This document shows, piece by piece, positions 1-10,040 of a DNA stretch of 64,000 bases (the first letter of the stretch is position 1; every line of letters begins with the position of its first letter). Origin of the DNA: Mesorhizobium sp. B2-1-8 (GTDB lineage: Bacteria; Pseudomonadota; Alphaproteobacteria; Rhizobiales; Rhizobiaceae); the NCBI RefSeq assembly GCF_006442545.2, contig NZ_CP083953.1, forward strand, positions 1 to 64,000. Reading direction: 5' to 3'. The notes under the pieces are model-generated. The model was not told the DNA's origin. It did not search any database and saw nothing but the letters and a program-made list of their open reading frames with translations. Both the position numbers and the translations under genes were made by a program.

Positions 1-1554
1 ATGATTACGCGTAGAGACATTATGATTGGCGCGGGAGCGCTTGGCGTGGCCGGCGTGCTCGGCAAGGTCGCGGTGCCAGCCAATGCGCAGGGCAAGAAGT
101 CACTCGTGCTCGCGTCGATGGGACCCGTCACCGGCAATTGGGATCCGACTTCCCACACGACCCTTGGTCAGGGCAATTTCGAAAAGTTCGTTTTCAACGC
201 CCTGACGCGCGCCCCGATGCGGGACGGCGAGGCTGACTTGCTCGAACCCGCGCTGGCGGAAAGCTGGAAGCTAATCGACACCAACACCTTCGAATTCAAG
301 CTGCGCGACGGCGTGAAGTTTCACGACGGCAAGGAATTCAGCGCCGAGGACGTCAAGGCGACGCTCGAATACTCCTGCGACCCGGCCCGCCCGGCGGCTT
401 CCTTTTGCCCCGGAAAGGTCGATGTCGAAATTGTCGATCGCCTTACGGTGCGACTGCACACCGAGAAGCACGGCTATCCGGCATCGGCATGGTGGTTCAT
501 TTCCAGCGTGATCCCGATCCTCTCGGCGAAGGATGTCGCTGATCCGAAGATTCTCCAAAAGCGTCCGAACGGCACTAACGCCTTCAAATATGTCGAGACT
601 AACGGCGACAAGAACGTTCTGCATGCCTATGACGACTTCTTCGGCGGACGTCCGAAGATCGACGAGGTCGTCTACGCCTATGTTCCGGATGCTAATACCC
701 GGGTTCTCGGCCTCTTGAACGGCCAGTACCACATCGCCGAGCGGCTCGAGCCGGAACAGTACGCATCGCTCGCCGGAAATCCTAAGGTTACCACCCGCAA
801 GGGTCTTACGACCGAGAACAAATATCTACACTTTCGCTGTAACAAAGCCCCGTTCGACGATCCGCGCATCCGACTGGCGGCATGCCACTCGATCGATCGC
901 AAGCAGATCCTCGAACTGATGGGCGAAGCAGCGCTCGAATCGAGCTGTTACGTCTCGCCGATGAAGTTCGGTTTCACAGACGTCAAGGGGTATCCGGACT
1001 ACAATCCAGAGGAAGCGCAGCGTTTGCTGGCCGAGGCCGGCTTCCCGAACGGGGCAGGGTTGCCGCAACTCGAATACATAACTTCGATCGGCTTCTATCC
1101 CAAGACCAAGGAGTATGGCGAGTTGATCGCAGCGATGCTCCAGGAGCAAGGCTTCAACGTCCAGATGACGGTGCTCGAACCGGCGGCCTGGGAAGTGGCA
1201 ATCTATCGCCGCGCTGACGGCCAGGGCCAAGGCCATATGTGCGACGTCGGCTGGATGACGCCGTCCCCGGAGCCTGATCTCGTCCTGCGGCCGAACTGGC
1301 ATTCCAGCGCGGCCCTAATCTCGGGCATCAACGATCCCGAGATCGACGCTGTCCTGGACAAGGAGCGCAACGCGCCCAATCCGGAACAGCGGCTGAAGAT
1401 CCTCACCGAAGAAACCTTCCCGACGATGGCCAAAAAAGTCCCGAGCTTCTCACTGTTCTCTGCGCTCACCTTCCACGGCGCCGCCAAGAACCTCGAAGGC
1501 GCCGTCTATCTGCCTTACGGGCCGATCGACCTGTCGAAGGCGGATCTTGTCTAA
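1..1554 (+). CDS. ABC transporter substrate-binding protein, family 5 (peptide/opine type)
   Basis: Periplasmic binding protein that should deliver an oligopeptide-like, opine-like or other amino compound to the permeases that follow. The N-terminus has a twin-arginine pair (TRRDIMIG, residues 3-10), a hydrophobic stretch and an ANA|Q cleavage site near residue 29, so Tat export is likely. Residues about 80-125 carry the family-5 block (LLEPALAESW, then FKLRDGVKFHDG). At 517 residues it is full length. The ATG is the first base of the window, so its ribosome site and promoter are not visible. It is the first visible gene of a co-directional run with the two permeases and the fused ATPase. The substrate cannot be read from sequence; the oxidoreductases downstream suggest a carbon/nitrogen source containing an alcohol or amide. 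Confidence 0.9.
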   Translation: MITRRDIMIGAGALGVAGVLGKVAVPANAQGKKSLVLASMGPVTGNWDPTSHTTLGQGNFEKFVFNALTRAPMRDGEADLLEPALAESWKLIDTNTFEFKLRDGVKFHDGKEFSAEDVKATLEYSCDPARPAASFCPGKVDVEIVDRLTVRLHTEKHGYPASAWWFISSVIPILSAKDVADPKILQKRPNGTNAFKYVETNGDKNVLHAYDDFFGGRPKIDEVVYAYVPDANTRVLGLLNGQYHIAERLEPEQYASLAGNPKVTTRKGLTTENKYLHFRCNKAPFDDPRIRLAACHSIDRKQILELMGEAALESSCYVSPMKFGFTDVKGYPDYNPEEAQRLLAEAGFPNGAGLPQLEYITSIGFYPKTKEYGELIAAMLQEQGFNVQMTVLEPAAWEVAIYRRADGQGQGHMCDVGWMTPSPEPDLVLRPNWHSSAALISGINDPEIDAVLDKERNAPNPEQRLKILTEETFPTMAKKVPSFSLFSALTFHGAAKNLEGAVYLPYGPIDLSKADLV

Positions 1555-1611
1555 CCTTTGGTCTAGCAGCGTCGTCATCCGGCGGCGCTGCTCCTTCGTG
1601 AGCCTGCCGCA

Positions 1612-2601
1612 ATGCTTTTCGCCATAGACTTTTTCGTTCGCCGTCTCGCACAAGGCGTGATTATCGTGGCGGGCATCGCCCTGTTGATCTTCACCCTGCT
1701 GCGCGTGGTGCCCGGCGACCCTGTGCGGCTGATGCTCGGCCCGATGGTTTCGCAATCCGTGGCGGAGCAGACGGCCAAGGAGCTCGGCCTGCGGGATCCG
1801 ATAATCGTCCAATTCGGACGGTATATGACCCAGATCGTCCGCGGCGATTTCGGCCGATCCTTCGTGCGCAGCGCCCAGGGCGGCAGCACTGGAGGTTCAC
1901 GCGGCGAATCGACCTTCGATGCCAGCAACCGGGCACCGGTCATCGAGCTGATCGGCGCAACCCTACCCTACAGTTTGCTGCTGGCGGGTCTTGCTTTCTT
2001 GATCTCCCTGGCGATAGCGGTTCCGCTCGGCATATGGGCCGGCCTCAACGCTGGGAAGGCGCCGGACCGGTTCGCGCTCTACCTGAGTTCGGTGCTCGTC
2101 TCTCTGCCGAATGTCTGGCTCGGACTGGTATTCATCTATTTGTTGTCGGCCAAGACGGGCTGGCTGCCTGCAATCGGCTACGAGAACTGGACATATGCGA
2201 TCCTGCCGGCCTTGGTTCTGGCGGTGGAACTAATACCGATCATCGTCCGGTCTCTCTCGGTTTCGGTCTCCTCCAACCTCCTCGAGCCCTATGTTTATGT
2301 TGGCCAGATCCGGGGGCTGACACGACGGCGCATGATCTCGGCGCATGTTCTGCGTAACTCCGGCATACCCCTTCTGAACGTGTTGGGCATCCAGGCGGTC
2401 GGCCTGATCCTCGGCTCGCTCTTCGTCGTCGAATACCTTTTCAACTATCCCGGGATCGGCCTGCTCATGATCAATGCGGTGTTCCAGCGCGATTTCCCGA
2501 TCATCCAGGCGATCGCGATCTTCGCCTGCGCCGGGCTCGTCGGTGTGAACATCCTCGTCGATTTCGCTTCGACCACGATCGACAGAAGGCTCCAGTACTG
2601 A
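1612..2601 (+). CDS. ABC transporter permease, DppB/OppB-like
   Basis: Inner-membrane permease subunit of the peptide/nickel (family 5) ABC importer. The protein has 329 residues with an N-terminal helix (about 12-30) followed by the VVPGDP motif typical of DppB, a periplasmic loop, then five hydrophobic segments from about 118. The cytoplasmic EAA-type loop that contacts the ATPase lies around residues 229-260 (GQIRGLTRRRMISAHVLRN). The segment near residues 88-107 is Gly/Ser-rich and longer than in E. coli DppB, which is common in rhizobial homologues. The start lies 57 bases after the binding-protein stop. The stop overlaps the ATG of the next permease by one base, showing translational coupling. 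Confidence 0.92.
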   Translation: MLFAIDFFVRRLAQGVIIVAGIALLIFTLLRVVPGDPVRLMLGPMVSQSVAEQTAKELGLRDPIIVQFGRYMTQIVRGDFGRSFVRSAQGGSTGGSRGESTFDASNRAPVIELIGATLPYSLLLAGLAFLISLAIAVPLGIWAGLNAGKAPDRFALYLSSVLVSLPNVWLGLVFIYLLSAKTGWLPAIGYENWTYAILPALVLAVELIPIIVRSLSVSVSSNLLEPYVYVGQIRGLTRRRMISAHVLRNSGIPLLNVLGIQAVGLILGSLFVVEYLFNYPGIGLLMINAVFQRDFPIIQAIAIFACAGLVGVNILVDFASTTIDRRLQY

Positions 2602-3515
2602 TGTCCGAACAAACCATCGTCGACGCGGACGTCAGCGTTCCCCCAAAAGCCCGAAGCCTCGGCGCTAATATCTTCCTTCAGGCTTTCAAGACGCCGGAAT
2701 TCCGGGTCGGGGCAGTCATTTTCATCGCCGTGATCCTGCTCTCGGTAGCCGCGCCGAGCCTGCTCGGACTTTCTGCGACGAAGTTCAATGTCGGCCTGAA
2801 GTTCTCGCCCCCCTGGCCTGCCGAAGGCTCGGTTTGGCCTCACGTGATCGGCACCGATCAGCTCGGCCGCGACCTGTTCGCGCGTTCGCTGATCGGCCTG
2901 CGGAACGCGCTGATGATCGGTATTACGAGCGTGGTGGGCATGTTCGTGCTCGGCTCGGCCGTCGGGATGTTGGCCGGCTATGTCGGTGGCTGGACCAATC
3001 TGATCCTGATGCGCATCACCGATGCCCAGATGTCGATTCCGGTGATCATCCTGGCCATCACCATCCTCGGCGTGACGCGGCCGACGCCGCTGACTGTCAT
3101 CCTCGTCTTCATCCTCGCGGGATGGCCCGGCTACGCTCGCGTGGCGCGCAGCGTCACCATGTCGGAACGGCGCAAGGAATATGTGCGCGCGGCCAAGATC
3201 CTGGGCGCATCGGACCTCCGCATATTGCTGGTGCATATCGCGCCTAACATCTTGCCGCCGATCGCGTTCGTCGCCGTGCTCGACGTCGCGCGCATGATGA
3301 TCTTCGAAGCCATCCTTGGCTTCATCGGCATCGGCATCCAACCGCCCACGCCTACATTCGGGACGATCATCGCAGACGGCACCAAGTATCTCCTAAATGC
3401 GTGGTGGATCACCACCATTCCAGGCCTGCTGTTGGCGATATCCCTGTGCAGCATCAACCTCATGGGCGGTGCCCTTGAGCGCTCCCGCAACAAGCTACTC
3501 CAGGGTGTCCTATGA
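2601..3515 (+). CDS. ABC transporter permease, DppC/OppC-like
   Basis: Second permease subunit, pairing with the DppB-like protein. It has 304 residues with a cytoplasmic N-terminal tail, a first helix at about 37-55, the DppC hallmark HVIGTDQLGRDLFAR at about 80-95, and a BPD_transp_1 domain with the EAA loop around YVRAAKILGASDLRIL (about 192-208). The start ATG overlaps the upstream stop by one base and the stop overlaps the ATPase start as ATGA, so the three membrane and ATPase subunits are probably made in fixed ratio. Nothing in the sequence marks a particular substrate. Confidence 0.92.
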   Translation: MSEQTIVDADVSVPPKARSLGANIFLQAFKTPEFRVGAVIFIAVILLSVAAPSLLGLSATKFNVGLKFSPPWPAEGSVWPHVIGTDQLGRDLFARSLIGLRNALMIGITSVVGMFVLGSAVGMLAGYVGGWTNLILMRITDAQMSIPVIILAITILGVTRPTPLTVILVFILAGWPGYARVARSVTMSERRKEYVRAAKILGASDLRILLVHIAPNILPPIAFVAVLDVARMMIFEAILGFIGIGIQPPTPTFGTIIADGTKYLLNAWWITTIPGLLLAISLCSINLMGGALERSRNKLLQGVL

Positions 3516-5383
3516 GGAGGGAGAGTGTCAGCATTATCGAGGTTTCGGGCCTGTCGGTCGATCTAGCGCTGCCAGGCGGCGCAAGGCGCGCTGTTCTTCG
3601 GGACGTCAACCTCTCGGTTTCCCAAGACGAGGTCCTCGGCATCATCGGTGAAAGCGGCTCGGGTAAGACGGTCTTGTCGCGCGCACTCGTCAACTGGATA
3701 AGCCCGCCGCTGGTCGTGACGGGCGGGACGATTGCCTACCATGGCCGCAACCTGTTCGATCTCGCGCCCGCCGAAATGCAGAGACTGCGAGGACGCAAGG
3801 TCGCCTATATAGGCTCCGACCCCGGCAGCGCGCTCGATCCGACGATCCCGGTCGGACAGCAGATCATCGAGAAGCTGCGCGCGGTCGAGCCAGGCATTTC
3901 GACGGCGGAAGCAAAGGCGCGCGTGCTTCGTGTCCTCGACGCGGTCCGCATTCCTTCGCCAGCGCAGCGCTTCCAAGAATTTCCTTTCCAGTTCAGCGGC
4001 GGGATGATGCAACGCGTGCTGATCGTCGATGCCCTGGTCACCAACCCCGACCTGCTCGTCGCCGACAACATCACCCAGCCGCTCGACGTGACCGTCGCTG
4101 CCCAGATTCTTCGCCTGCTGAGGGATCTCCAGCGCGATTTCCGCACGGCGGTCATCTTCGTCTCCTCGGCGCTCGGTGTCGTTAACGAAATCGCAGACAA
4201 CGTCCTCGTGCTCGCCGATGGCCGCGTGGTCGAGTGCCAGCAGACCCGTAAACTGATTGACGAACCCCAGCACAACTATACGCGCAACCTCATCAAGAGC
4301 GTGCCGCGCATCTGGGGCGCCGAGCAGGTCACCGCCGCGCCGGCCTTAGCCAAGGACGACACACGCGAAATCATCCTTTCGGTCCGCGACGTCTACCGTT
4401 CCTACGCAACCAAGGACCGTGAGCGGCTGTTTGCGTATCGGGTCGTCCAGGCCGTCCGGGGCGTCTCCTTCGACGTCTATAAAGGCGATAATCTCGGCAT
4501 CGTCGGCGAATCCGGTTGCGGGAAGTCGACGCTTTCGCGTCTACTCAGCCGCCTCGAAGCACCCAATCGCGGCGAGATACTGTTCAAGGGCCAGGACATC
4601 GCGCATCTCGGCCGAAAGAAACTGCTTGATCTGCGCCGCCGATTCCAGCTGCTGCTGCAGGATCCCTACAACGCCATCCCACCACATCTGGCCATTGGCC
4701 GGACGATCGCCGAACCGCTGCGCATCCATGGCGGAATGAGCGCCAAGGAGATCGGCGAGAAGGTCGCTTACACGATGAACGAAGTGGGGTTGCGCCCCGA
4801 GCTGACGGACAAACTGCCGGTAGGGCTCAGTGCGGGCCAGCGGCAACGCGTCAACATCGCCCGCGCCATGGTGCTGGACCCGGAACTCCTGATCCTCGAT
4901 GAGACGCTGTCGGCACTCGACCAAGTGGAACAGGGCAAGCTGCTCGATCTTTTCGAGCGCCTGCAGGCCCGCCACGGCATGACCTACATCTATATCTCGC
5001 ACGATCTGAGCATGGTGCGCCGCGTCTGCAACCGCGTGGCCGTGATGTATCTCGGTCGCATCGCCGAACTCGCCGGCAACGAGGCGACATTCTTCGATTC
5101 CGGCCATCCCTACACGCGGGCACTGCTCAGTGCCGTTCCGGCCATCGAGCACAAGCCCTACGACACAGCGACCTATCTCCTGGAAGGCGAGCCGCCGGAC
5201 CCCATCGACATACCTTCCGGCTGCACCTTCCGAACACGCTGCCCGTTCGCTTTTGACCGCTGCATAACGGAGGATCCGGCGCTGCTGAAACGAAGCGACG
5301 AGGATTATGCGGCATGCCATCTCGTCGAGGCCGGCCTGTCGGCGCCAAAGCTGATGCCGGCGGTCGATCTGAGCGGCCCGTAA
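3512..5383 (+). CDS. Fused double ABC ATPase (DppD-DppF type) with degenerate first half
   Basis: Energises the importer; two nucleotide-binding domains that are usually separate DppD and DppF proteins are joined in 623 residues. Domain 1: Walker A GESGSGKT (46-53) and signature FSGGMMQ (161-167), but the Q-loop glutamine is Ser102, the catalytic glutamate after Walker B is Asn186 ([10 protein letters not shown]), and the switch histidine is Ser219. Domain 2 is close to consensus: Walker A 329-336, Q379, LSAGQ 435-439, D459-E460 and H493. The C-terminus has the oligopeptide-ABC cysteine segment ([10 protein letters not shown]). An asymmetric pair with one working composite site is therefore expected. 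The start overlaps the permease stop (ATGA). A strong AGGAGG lies just inside the gene at 3515-3520, but no in-frame start follows it at a useful distance. Confidence 0.9.
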   Translation: MRRESVSIIEVSGLSVDLALPGGARRAVLRDVNLSVSQDEVLGIIGESGSGKTVLSRALVNWISPPLVVTGGTIAYHGRNLFDLAPAEMQRLRGRKVAYIGSDPGSALDPTIPVGQQIIEKLRAVEPGISTAEAKARVLRVLDAVRIPSPAQRFQEFPFQFSGGMMQRVLIVDALVTNPDLLVADNITQPLDVTVAAQILRLLRDLQRDFRTAVIFVSSALGVVNEIADNVLVLADGRVVECQQTRKLIDEPQHNYTRNLIKSVPRIWGAEQVTAAPALAKDDTREIILSVRDVYRSYATKDRERLFAYRVVQAVRGVSFDVYKGDNLGIVGESGCGKSTLSRLLSRLEAPNRGEILFKGQDIAHLGRKKLLDLRRRFQLLLQDPYNAIPPHLAIGRTIAEPLRIHGGMSAKEIGEKVAYTMNEVGLRPELTDKLPVGLSAGQRQRVNIARAMVLDPELLILDETLSALDQVEQGKLLDLFERLQARHGMTYIYISHDLSMVRRVCNRVAVMYLGRIAELAGNEATFFDSGHPYTRALLSAVPAIEHKPYDTATYLLEGEPPDPIDIPSGCTFRTRCPFAFDRCITEDPALLKRSDEDYAACHLVEAGLSAPKLMPAVDLSGP

Positions 5384-5460
5384 CGGCGGCGCAGTCCCTG
5401 ACCGCGCCGGCCCCCTGGCCCCGGCGCGGTGCCCCGCAATCCCGATGAGGCAGGCGTATC

Positions 5461-7044
5461 ATGGAATTCGACTATATTGTCGTAGGTTCGGGCAGTGCGG
5501 GTTCACCGCTCACCGCCAGGCTTGTCGAAAAGGGTGCGAGCGTCCTTCTCCTCGAAGCGGGCAAGCGCGAGAAGCTCCACCTGACGCGCGTACCGGCCGC
5601 GCTCATGTATACGATCGGTAACAACCGGTACGACTGGAACTACGTCACCGAGCCCGATCCGAGCCGTAACGGACTGCAGGAGGCCTGGCCGCGCGGGCGG
5701 GTTCCGGGTGGTTCGTCGGCCATCAACGGGATGATCTTCATTCGTGGCGCGGCCGCCGACTACGACGCTTGGGAGGCGTTGGGAAATAAGGGCTGGGGCT
5801 GGAACTCCGTGCTTCCCTATTTCCGCAGGATGGAGACGGCGGACGATGACAAGGACAACTCGCATCGCGGCGGAATGGGGCCGCTCCGGGTCTCGTCGCT
5901 GCGCTGGAAACACCCAATATCCGAGAAATTTATCGACAGCTTCGTCAATGCCGGCGTGCCCCGCAACCCGGACCTGAACGGGAGTTCGCATGAAGGGGTC
6001 GCTTGGAACCAAGGCTCCACGATCGGGGGCGTGCGCCACTCGGCGTTCGACGCCTTCGTTCTCCCCCGCCTCAGGGACAAGAAGCTGACCTTCATGGACG
6101 ACGCGCTGGTCGAGCGCATCGTCATGGACGGCAAGCGGGCGACCGGAGTTGACATTATTCGCGGCGGCCGGTCGATCCGCGCCAAGGCGCGCCGGGGCGT
6201 GGTGCTGTCTGCCGGCTCGATCAATTCGCCCCAGCTCCTCATGCTTTCGGGAATCGGCGATCCGGCCGAACTGGGTCGCCACGGCATCGATGTTCGCGTC
6301 GCGAGCTCCGACGTCGGCCGCAACCTGATGGAGCATCCGGGGCTCTACGTCAGGGCGGAGATGAACACGAAAACCGGCAACGCTTACGCGACGCCTCTGG
6401 GCCGGGTTCGCGCAGTCGCCGAATGGGTGCTGTCGCGCAGTGGCGTGTTGAGCGTGCCGACCGCGCAGGTGCTCGCCTTCCTCAAATCCACACCCGAGCA
6501 GGAGGTGCCCGACCTCCAATTCCACCTCTTCCCGTTCGGCTATTTCAGCGAAAGCGGACGCCTGCGCGTCCCCACGCGCAATCTCGTCACCATTCTGGCG
6601 AACGTGAATTACCCCAAGAGTACTGGCCGTCTGGAACTACGCAGCAGCGATCCGCGCACGCCGCTCGCAATCTATCCGCGGCTCCTCGACCACCCCGACG
6701 ACCTCGACTGCGTTCTGCGGGGACTGGCCTGGATTCGCCGCCTTGCTTCGACGCCGCCATTCGGAAACCATGTGCGCGAGCTGATCGACGTGCCGCCCGA
6801 GCGGGCGGGCCGCGAAGCCGAGGAGCAGTATGTGCGCAAGGCGACGGTTCCCTTCCTGCATCCGGTCGGAACCTGCCGGATGGGCGTCGACAAAAAAGCG
6901 GTGGTGACGCCGGAATTGCGGGTGCGCGGCACCGAGGGGCTTTGGGTGGCGGATGCCTCGATCTTTCCGCGCCACATCGCGGGCAACACCAACGCGACCG
7001 CCATCATGATCGGCGAGCGGGCGGCGGATCTTATCCATCCCTGA
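5461..7044 (+). CDS. GMC-family FAD oxidoreductase (choline dehydrogenase-like)
   Basis: Flavoprotein that oxidises a primary or secondary alcohol, probably to an aldehyde for the dehydrogenase encoded next. The protein has 527 residues. Its FAD-binding glycine motif VVGSGSAGS is at about 7-15, GMC signature 1 (PRGRVPGGSSAING) near 79-92, signature 2 (SAGSINSPQLLMLSGIG) near 251-267, and the C-terminal block HPVGTCRMG begins with the candidate catalytic His467. A second catalytic-pair residue is the Asn of GNTNAT. It resembles BetA broadly, but GMC substrates vary widely and choline is only one possibility. It lies 77 bases after the ATPase and 28 bases before the aldehyde dehydrogenase, so one transcript with the transporter is likely. 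Confidence 0.9.
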   Translation: MEFDYIVVGSGSAGSPLTARLVEKGASVLLLEAGKREKLHLTRVPAALMYTIGNNRYDWNYVTEPDPSRNGLQEAWPRGRVPGGSSAINGMIFIRGAAADYDAWEALGNKGWGWNSVLPYFRRMETADDDKDNSHRGGMGPLRVSSLRWKHPISEKFIDSFVNAGVPRNPDLNGSSHEGVAWNQGSTIGGVRHSAFDAFVLPRLRDKKLTFMDDALVERIVMDGKRATGVDIIRGGRSIRAKARRGVVLSAGSINSPQLLMLSGIGDPAELGRHGIDVRVASSDVGRNLMEHPGLYVRAEMNTKTGNAYATPLGRVRAVAEWVLSRSGVLSVPTAQVLAFLKSTPEQEVPDLQFHLFPFGYFSESGRLRVPTRNLVTILANVNYPKSTGRLELRSSDPRTPLAIYPRLLDHPDDLDCVLRGLAWIRRLASTPPFGNHVRELIDVPPERAGREAEEQYVRKATVPFLHPVGTCRMGVDKKAVVTPELRVRGTEGLWVADASIFPRHIAGNTNATAIMIGERAADLIHP

Positions 7045-7072
7045 TCGGCAAGCAACAGGAGCCAGACGGGCA

Positions 7073-8509
7073 ATGACCAGGAATTTCAACCACAATTTCA
7101 TCGGCGGCAGGCGCGTCGACCCGCTCGGACCGGCGTCCATCGAAGTTCGTTCGCCCTATGACGGCAGTCTGGTCGGCACGGTTCCGGCGGCCGCACAGGT
7201 GGACATCGACCTTGCCGTCGACGTGGCGCGCAAGGCGTTCGACGAAGGGCCATGGCCGCGCATGCCGGTAGCCGAGCGCATCGCGATCATCCGCAAATTC
7301 ACCGACCTCTACGAGTTGCGGTCCACGGAATTTGCCGGACTGGTCACGGCAGAAATGGGCGCTCCCGCTTGGTTCGCCGCGGCGATCCAGTCCCTGATCC
7401 GCGATCAGGGCCAGGCTTATCTGACCGCGGCCGAACACTATCCCTGGGAAGTGAAGCGCGAGGGCTTCCCGAAAGGGACGTCGATCTGGATCCGCGAGCC
7501 AGTCGGCGTGGTTGCGGCCATCATCCCGTGGAATGCACCGCATCAGGTCGCGCTAGCGAAACTCTTTCCGGCTCTGCTTGCCGGCTGCACGGTGATTCTG
7601 AAATTGGCGCCGGAGACGGCGATCGACGGCCAATATCTGGGCGAACTTTTCAGCGAGGCCGGGCTTCCTGAAGGCGTGTTGAGCATCCTGGTCGCGCACC
7701 GCGAGGAAAGCGAACATCTGGTCACGCATCCCGGAGTGGACAAGATCGGCTTTACCGGGTCGACCGTGGCCGGGCGCAGGATCGCTAGCCTCGCCGGGGA
7801 GCAGTTGAAGCGGGTGAGTTTGGAATTGGGCGGCAAGTCCGCTGCAATCATACTCGACGACGCGGACATCGGACAGACGGTCGAGGCCTTGCGTTACCGG
7901 TCGTTTCCGAACAATGGGCAGGTGTGCGTCGCGCAGACGCGTATACTGGTTTCGCGTCAGCGCCACGATGCCTTTGTCGATGCGCTCGTGGACAACGTCG
8001 AACGCATGCCGATCGGCGATCCTGCCGCCCCCGGCACGTTCCTCGGCCCGGTCGTTACGGAGCGGCAGCGGCAGCGCATCAGCGACTACATCAACTCCGG
8101 GCTAGAAAGCGGCGCGGACCTGGCCGTTGGCGGTCTGGGGCTGCCCGAAGGCATCAATCACGGCCTTTTCGTCAAGCCTACCGTCTTCGCCAATGTGCAC
8201 AACAAGTCGCGCATTGCCCAAGAAGAGATCTTCGGGCCGGTCGTCTGCGTCATACCCTATGACGGCCTGGACGATGCTGTGCGGCTCGCCAATGACACGG
8301 CCTACGGTCTTTCAGGTTCGGTCTGGACCACCGATGCCGATACCGGTCTGGCAATCGCGCGTCGTATCCGCACCGGGGGGCTGACAATCAACAACGCGGC
8401 CCCTGATCTGCTGTCGCCCTTCGGTGGCTTCAAGCAAAGCGGCATTGGACGGGAATTCGGCCCGGAAGCCATCAACCACTATGTTGAGCACAAGACCGTT
8501 GCCGTCTGA
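7073..8509 (+). CDS. NAD(P)-dependent aldehyde dehydrogenase
   Basis: Converts an aldehyde to the acid; it is the natural next step after the GMC enzyme just upstream, as in BetA/BetB. The 478-residue protein is full length for the ALDH superfamily. It has the IPWNAP motif near 147-152, the general-base Glu251 in LELGG, the nucleophile Cys285 in NNGQVC, and the EEIFGPV block near 383-389. A good AGGAG site lies at 7057-7061, 11 bases before the ATG. The aldehyde cannot be named. The gene ends 13 bases before the M20 amidohydrolase. Confidence 0.92.
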   Translation: MTRNFNHNFIGGRRVDPLGPASIEVRSPYDGSLVGTVPAAAQVDIDLAVDVARKAFDEGPWPRMPVAERIAIIRKFTDLYELRSTEFAGLVTAEMGAPAWFAAAIQSLIRDQGQAYLTAAEHYPWEVKREGFPKGTSIWIREPVGVVAAIIPWNAPHQVALAKLFPALLAGCTVILKLAPETAIDGQYLGELFSEAGLPEGVLSILVAHREESEHLVTHPGVDKIGFTGSTVAGRRIASLAGEQLKRVSLELGGKSAAIILDDADIGQTVEALRYRSFPNNGQVCVAQTRILVSRQRHDAFVDALVDNVERMPIGDPAAPGTFLGPVVTERQRQRISDYINSGLESGADLAVGGLGLPEGINHGLFVKPTVFANVHNKSRIAQEEIFGPVVCVIPYDGLDDAVRLANDTAYGLSGSVWTTDADTGLAIARRIRTGGLTINNAAPDLLSPFGGFKQSGIGREFGPEAINHYVEHKTVAV

Positions 8510-8522
8510 ACAGGGGGATTCC

Positions 8523-9932
8523 ATGAGCAACAGTCCCCGAGTATGGGAACATGTCGACGGCCTGGCCGGGCGCTTCATCGAACTGAGCGATAAGGTCTGG
8601 GAAACGCCCGAGCTGAACTATCAGGAATACCGTTCGTCAGGCGAGCATCTTCGCATGCTTCGCGAACATGGATTCCGCGTTGAAACCGGCCTCGCCGGCA
8701 TGCCGACTGCCATCATGGGCGAGGCGGGGGAAGGTGGCCCGGTGATCGCCTTCCTCGGCGAGTTCGATGCCCTGCCGGGGCTGAGCCAAGAGGCCGGCGC
8801 GACCGAGTATCGGCCTTTTGCCCGAGATGAACCCGGGCACGGCTGCGGCCACAACCTGCTCGGTGCCGGAGCAATGCTCGCCGCAACGGCGGTCAAGGAC
8901 TGGCTGGCCGCGAACAATCTGCCGGGGCGCGTGCGCTATTATGGCTGCCCCGCGGAGGAAGGCGGGGCAGGCAAGGCGTTTATGGTGCGCGACGGCATCT
9001 TCGCGGATGTGGACGCGGCAATATCCTGGCATCCGTTCGCATTCGCGGGAGTGATGGAGCCTGTCGCGCTCGCCTACGCCATACTCGACTTCTCCTTCAC
9101 CGGGCGATCAGCCCATGCAGCTGGCTCACCGCACCTTGGGCGCAGCGCGCTCGATGCCGTCGAGTTGATGAGTGTTGGCGTCAACTATCTGCGCGAGCAC
9201 ATTCCGACCGATTGCCGGGTCCACTATGCCTATCTCGATTCCGGAGGCCCGGCGCCAAACGTCGTGCAGGCGTCAGCGGTGGTGCGCTACATCGTGCGGT
9301 CGCCGCGTGCGGCCGAGGTGCTGATGCTGATCGAGCGCGTCAGGCGCATTGCCGAAGGCGCGGCGCTGATGAGCGAAACGCCGGTGGAGCCGCGCCTCGT
9401 CTGCGCCATGAACAGCCTGCTCGGCAACCGCGTGCTTGAGGACCTGATGGCGCGGAATTTCGAAATACTCGGGCCCCCCGTATTCGACGAAAAGGACGAG
9501 GCGTTTGCCCAGCAGATACAGGGCACGCTGACGAAGGAGCACGTACAGTCCGCCTACGCGATGTTCGGGCTCGAGCCGGGCAACACGGCCCTGTGCAATC
9601 GAATCGTCCGCACGGGTTCGGGCGGCAAGCAGATGCTCGGCTCCACGGACGTCGGCGATGTCAGTTGGGCCATTCCCACCGTCCAGGCCTACGGGGCGAC
9701 GCTCGCAATCGGCACGCCGCTCCACACATGGCAGGTGACGGCTCAAGGCAAATCCCCCCATGCGCAAAAAGGCATGATTCATGTGTCGAGGGTCATGGCG
9801 GCGACGGGAGTGGATTTGTTCGGCAACCCCGACCTGCTGGCCCAAGCGAAGAAGGAACATGCATCCAGGCTGGCGCACGATCCGGTCGTGCGCATCTTGC
9901 CGCCCGATCTTATGCCTCCGCTCGACGGGTAG
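8523..9932 (+). CDS. M20-family amidohydrolase (AbgB/IAA-amino acid hydrolase type)
   Basis: Zinc-dependent hydrolase cleaving an N-acyl or amide bond, related to p-aminobenzoyl-glutamate hydrolase subunit B. From the ATG at 8523, which follows CAGGGGGA, it has 469 residues. Visible metal and catalytic elements are GEFDALPG, GHGCGHN (about 99-105), the PAEEGGAGK block (about 138-146) and the late STDVGDVSW segment. A dimerisation insert (FTGRSAHAAG) follows. A longer in-frame reading begins inside the aldehyde dehydrogenase but adds no family sequence. In this operon it could release an amine or amino acid from the imported compound, either before or after alcohol oxidation. Confidence 0.88.
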   Translation: MSNSPRVWEHVDGLAGRFIELSDKVWETPELNYQEYRSSGEHLRMLREHGFRVETGLAGMPTAIMGEAGEGGPVIAFLGEFDALPGLSQEAGATEYRPFARDEPGHGCGHNLLGAGAMLAATAVKDWLAANNLPGRVRYYGCPAEEGGAGKAFMVRDGIFADVDAAISWHPFAFAGVMEPVALAYAILDFSFTGRSAHAAGSPHLGRSALDAVELMSVGVNYLREHIPTDCRVHYAYLDSGGPAPNVVQASAVVRYIVRSPRAAEVLMLIERVRRIAEGAALMSETPVEPRLVCAMNSLLGNRVLEDLMARNFEILGPPVFDEKDEAFAQQIQGTLTKEHVQSAYAMFGLEPGNTALCNRIVRTGSGGKQMLGSTDVGDVSWAIPTVQAYGATLAIGTPLHTWQVTAQGKSPHAQKGMIHVSRVMAATGVDLFGNPDLLAQAKKEHASRLAHDPVVRILPPDLMPPLDG

Positions 9933-10040
9933 CGCTCAAATGTACGTACATCTACGCCACGCGCCTTCTTCTACGGCCTCGCCGCCGCTCTCGGCGCAGT
10001 GATGGCGTTGCGGAAAGACATTCGACCTAGGGAGCAAGGT

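Noticed and set aside
2445..3341. 298-codon open reading on the - strand opposite the DppC-like permease
   Set aside because: It is an Asp/His/Arg-rich shadow of a GC-rich gene with clear DppC motifs on the + strand.
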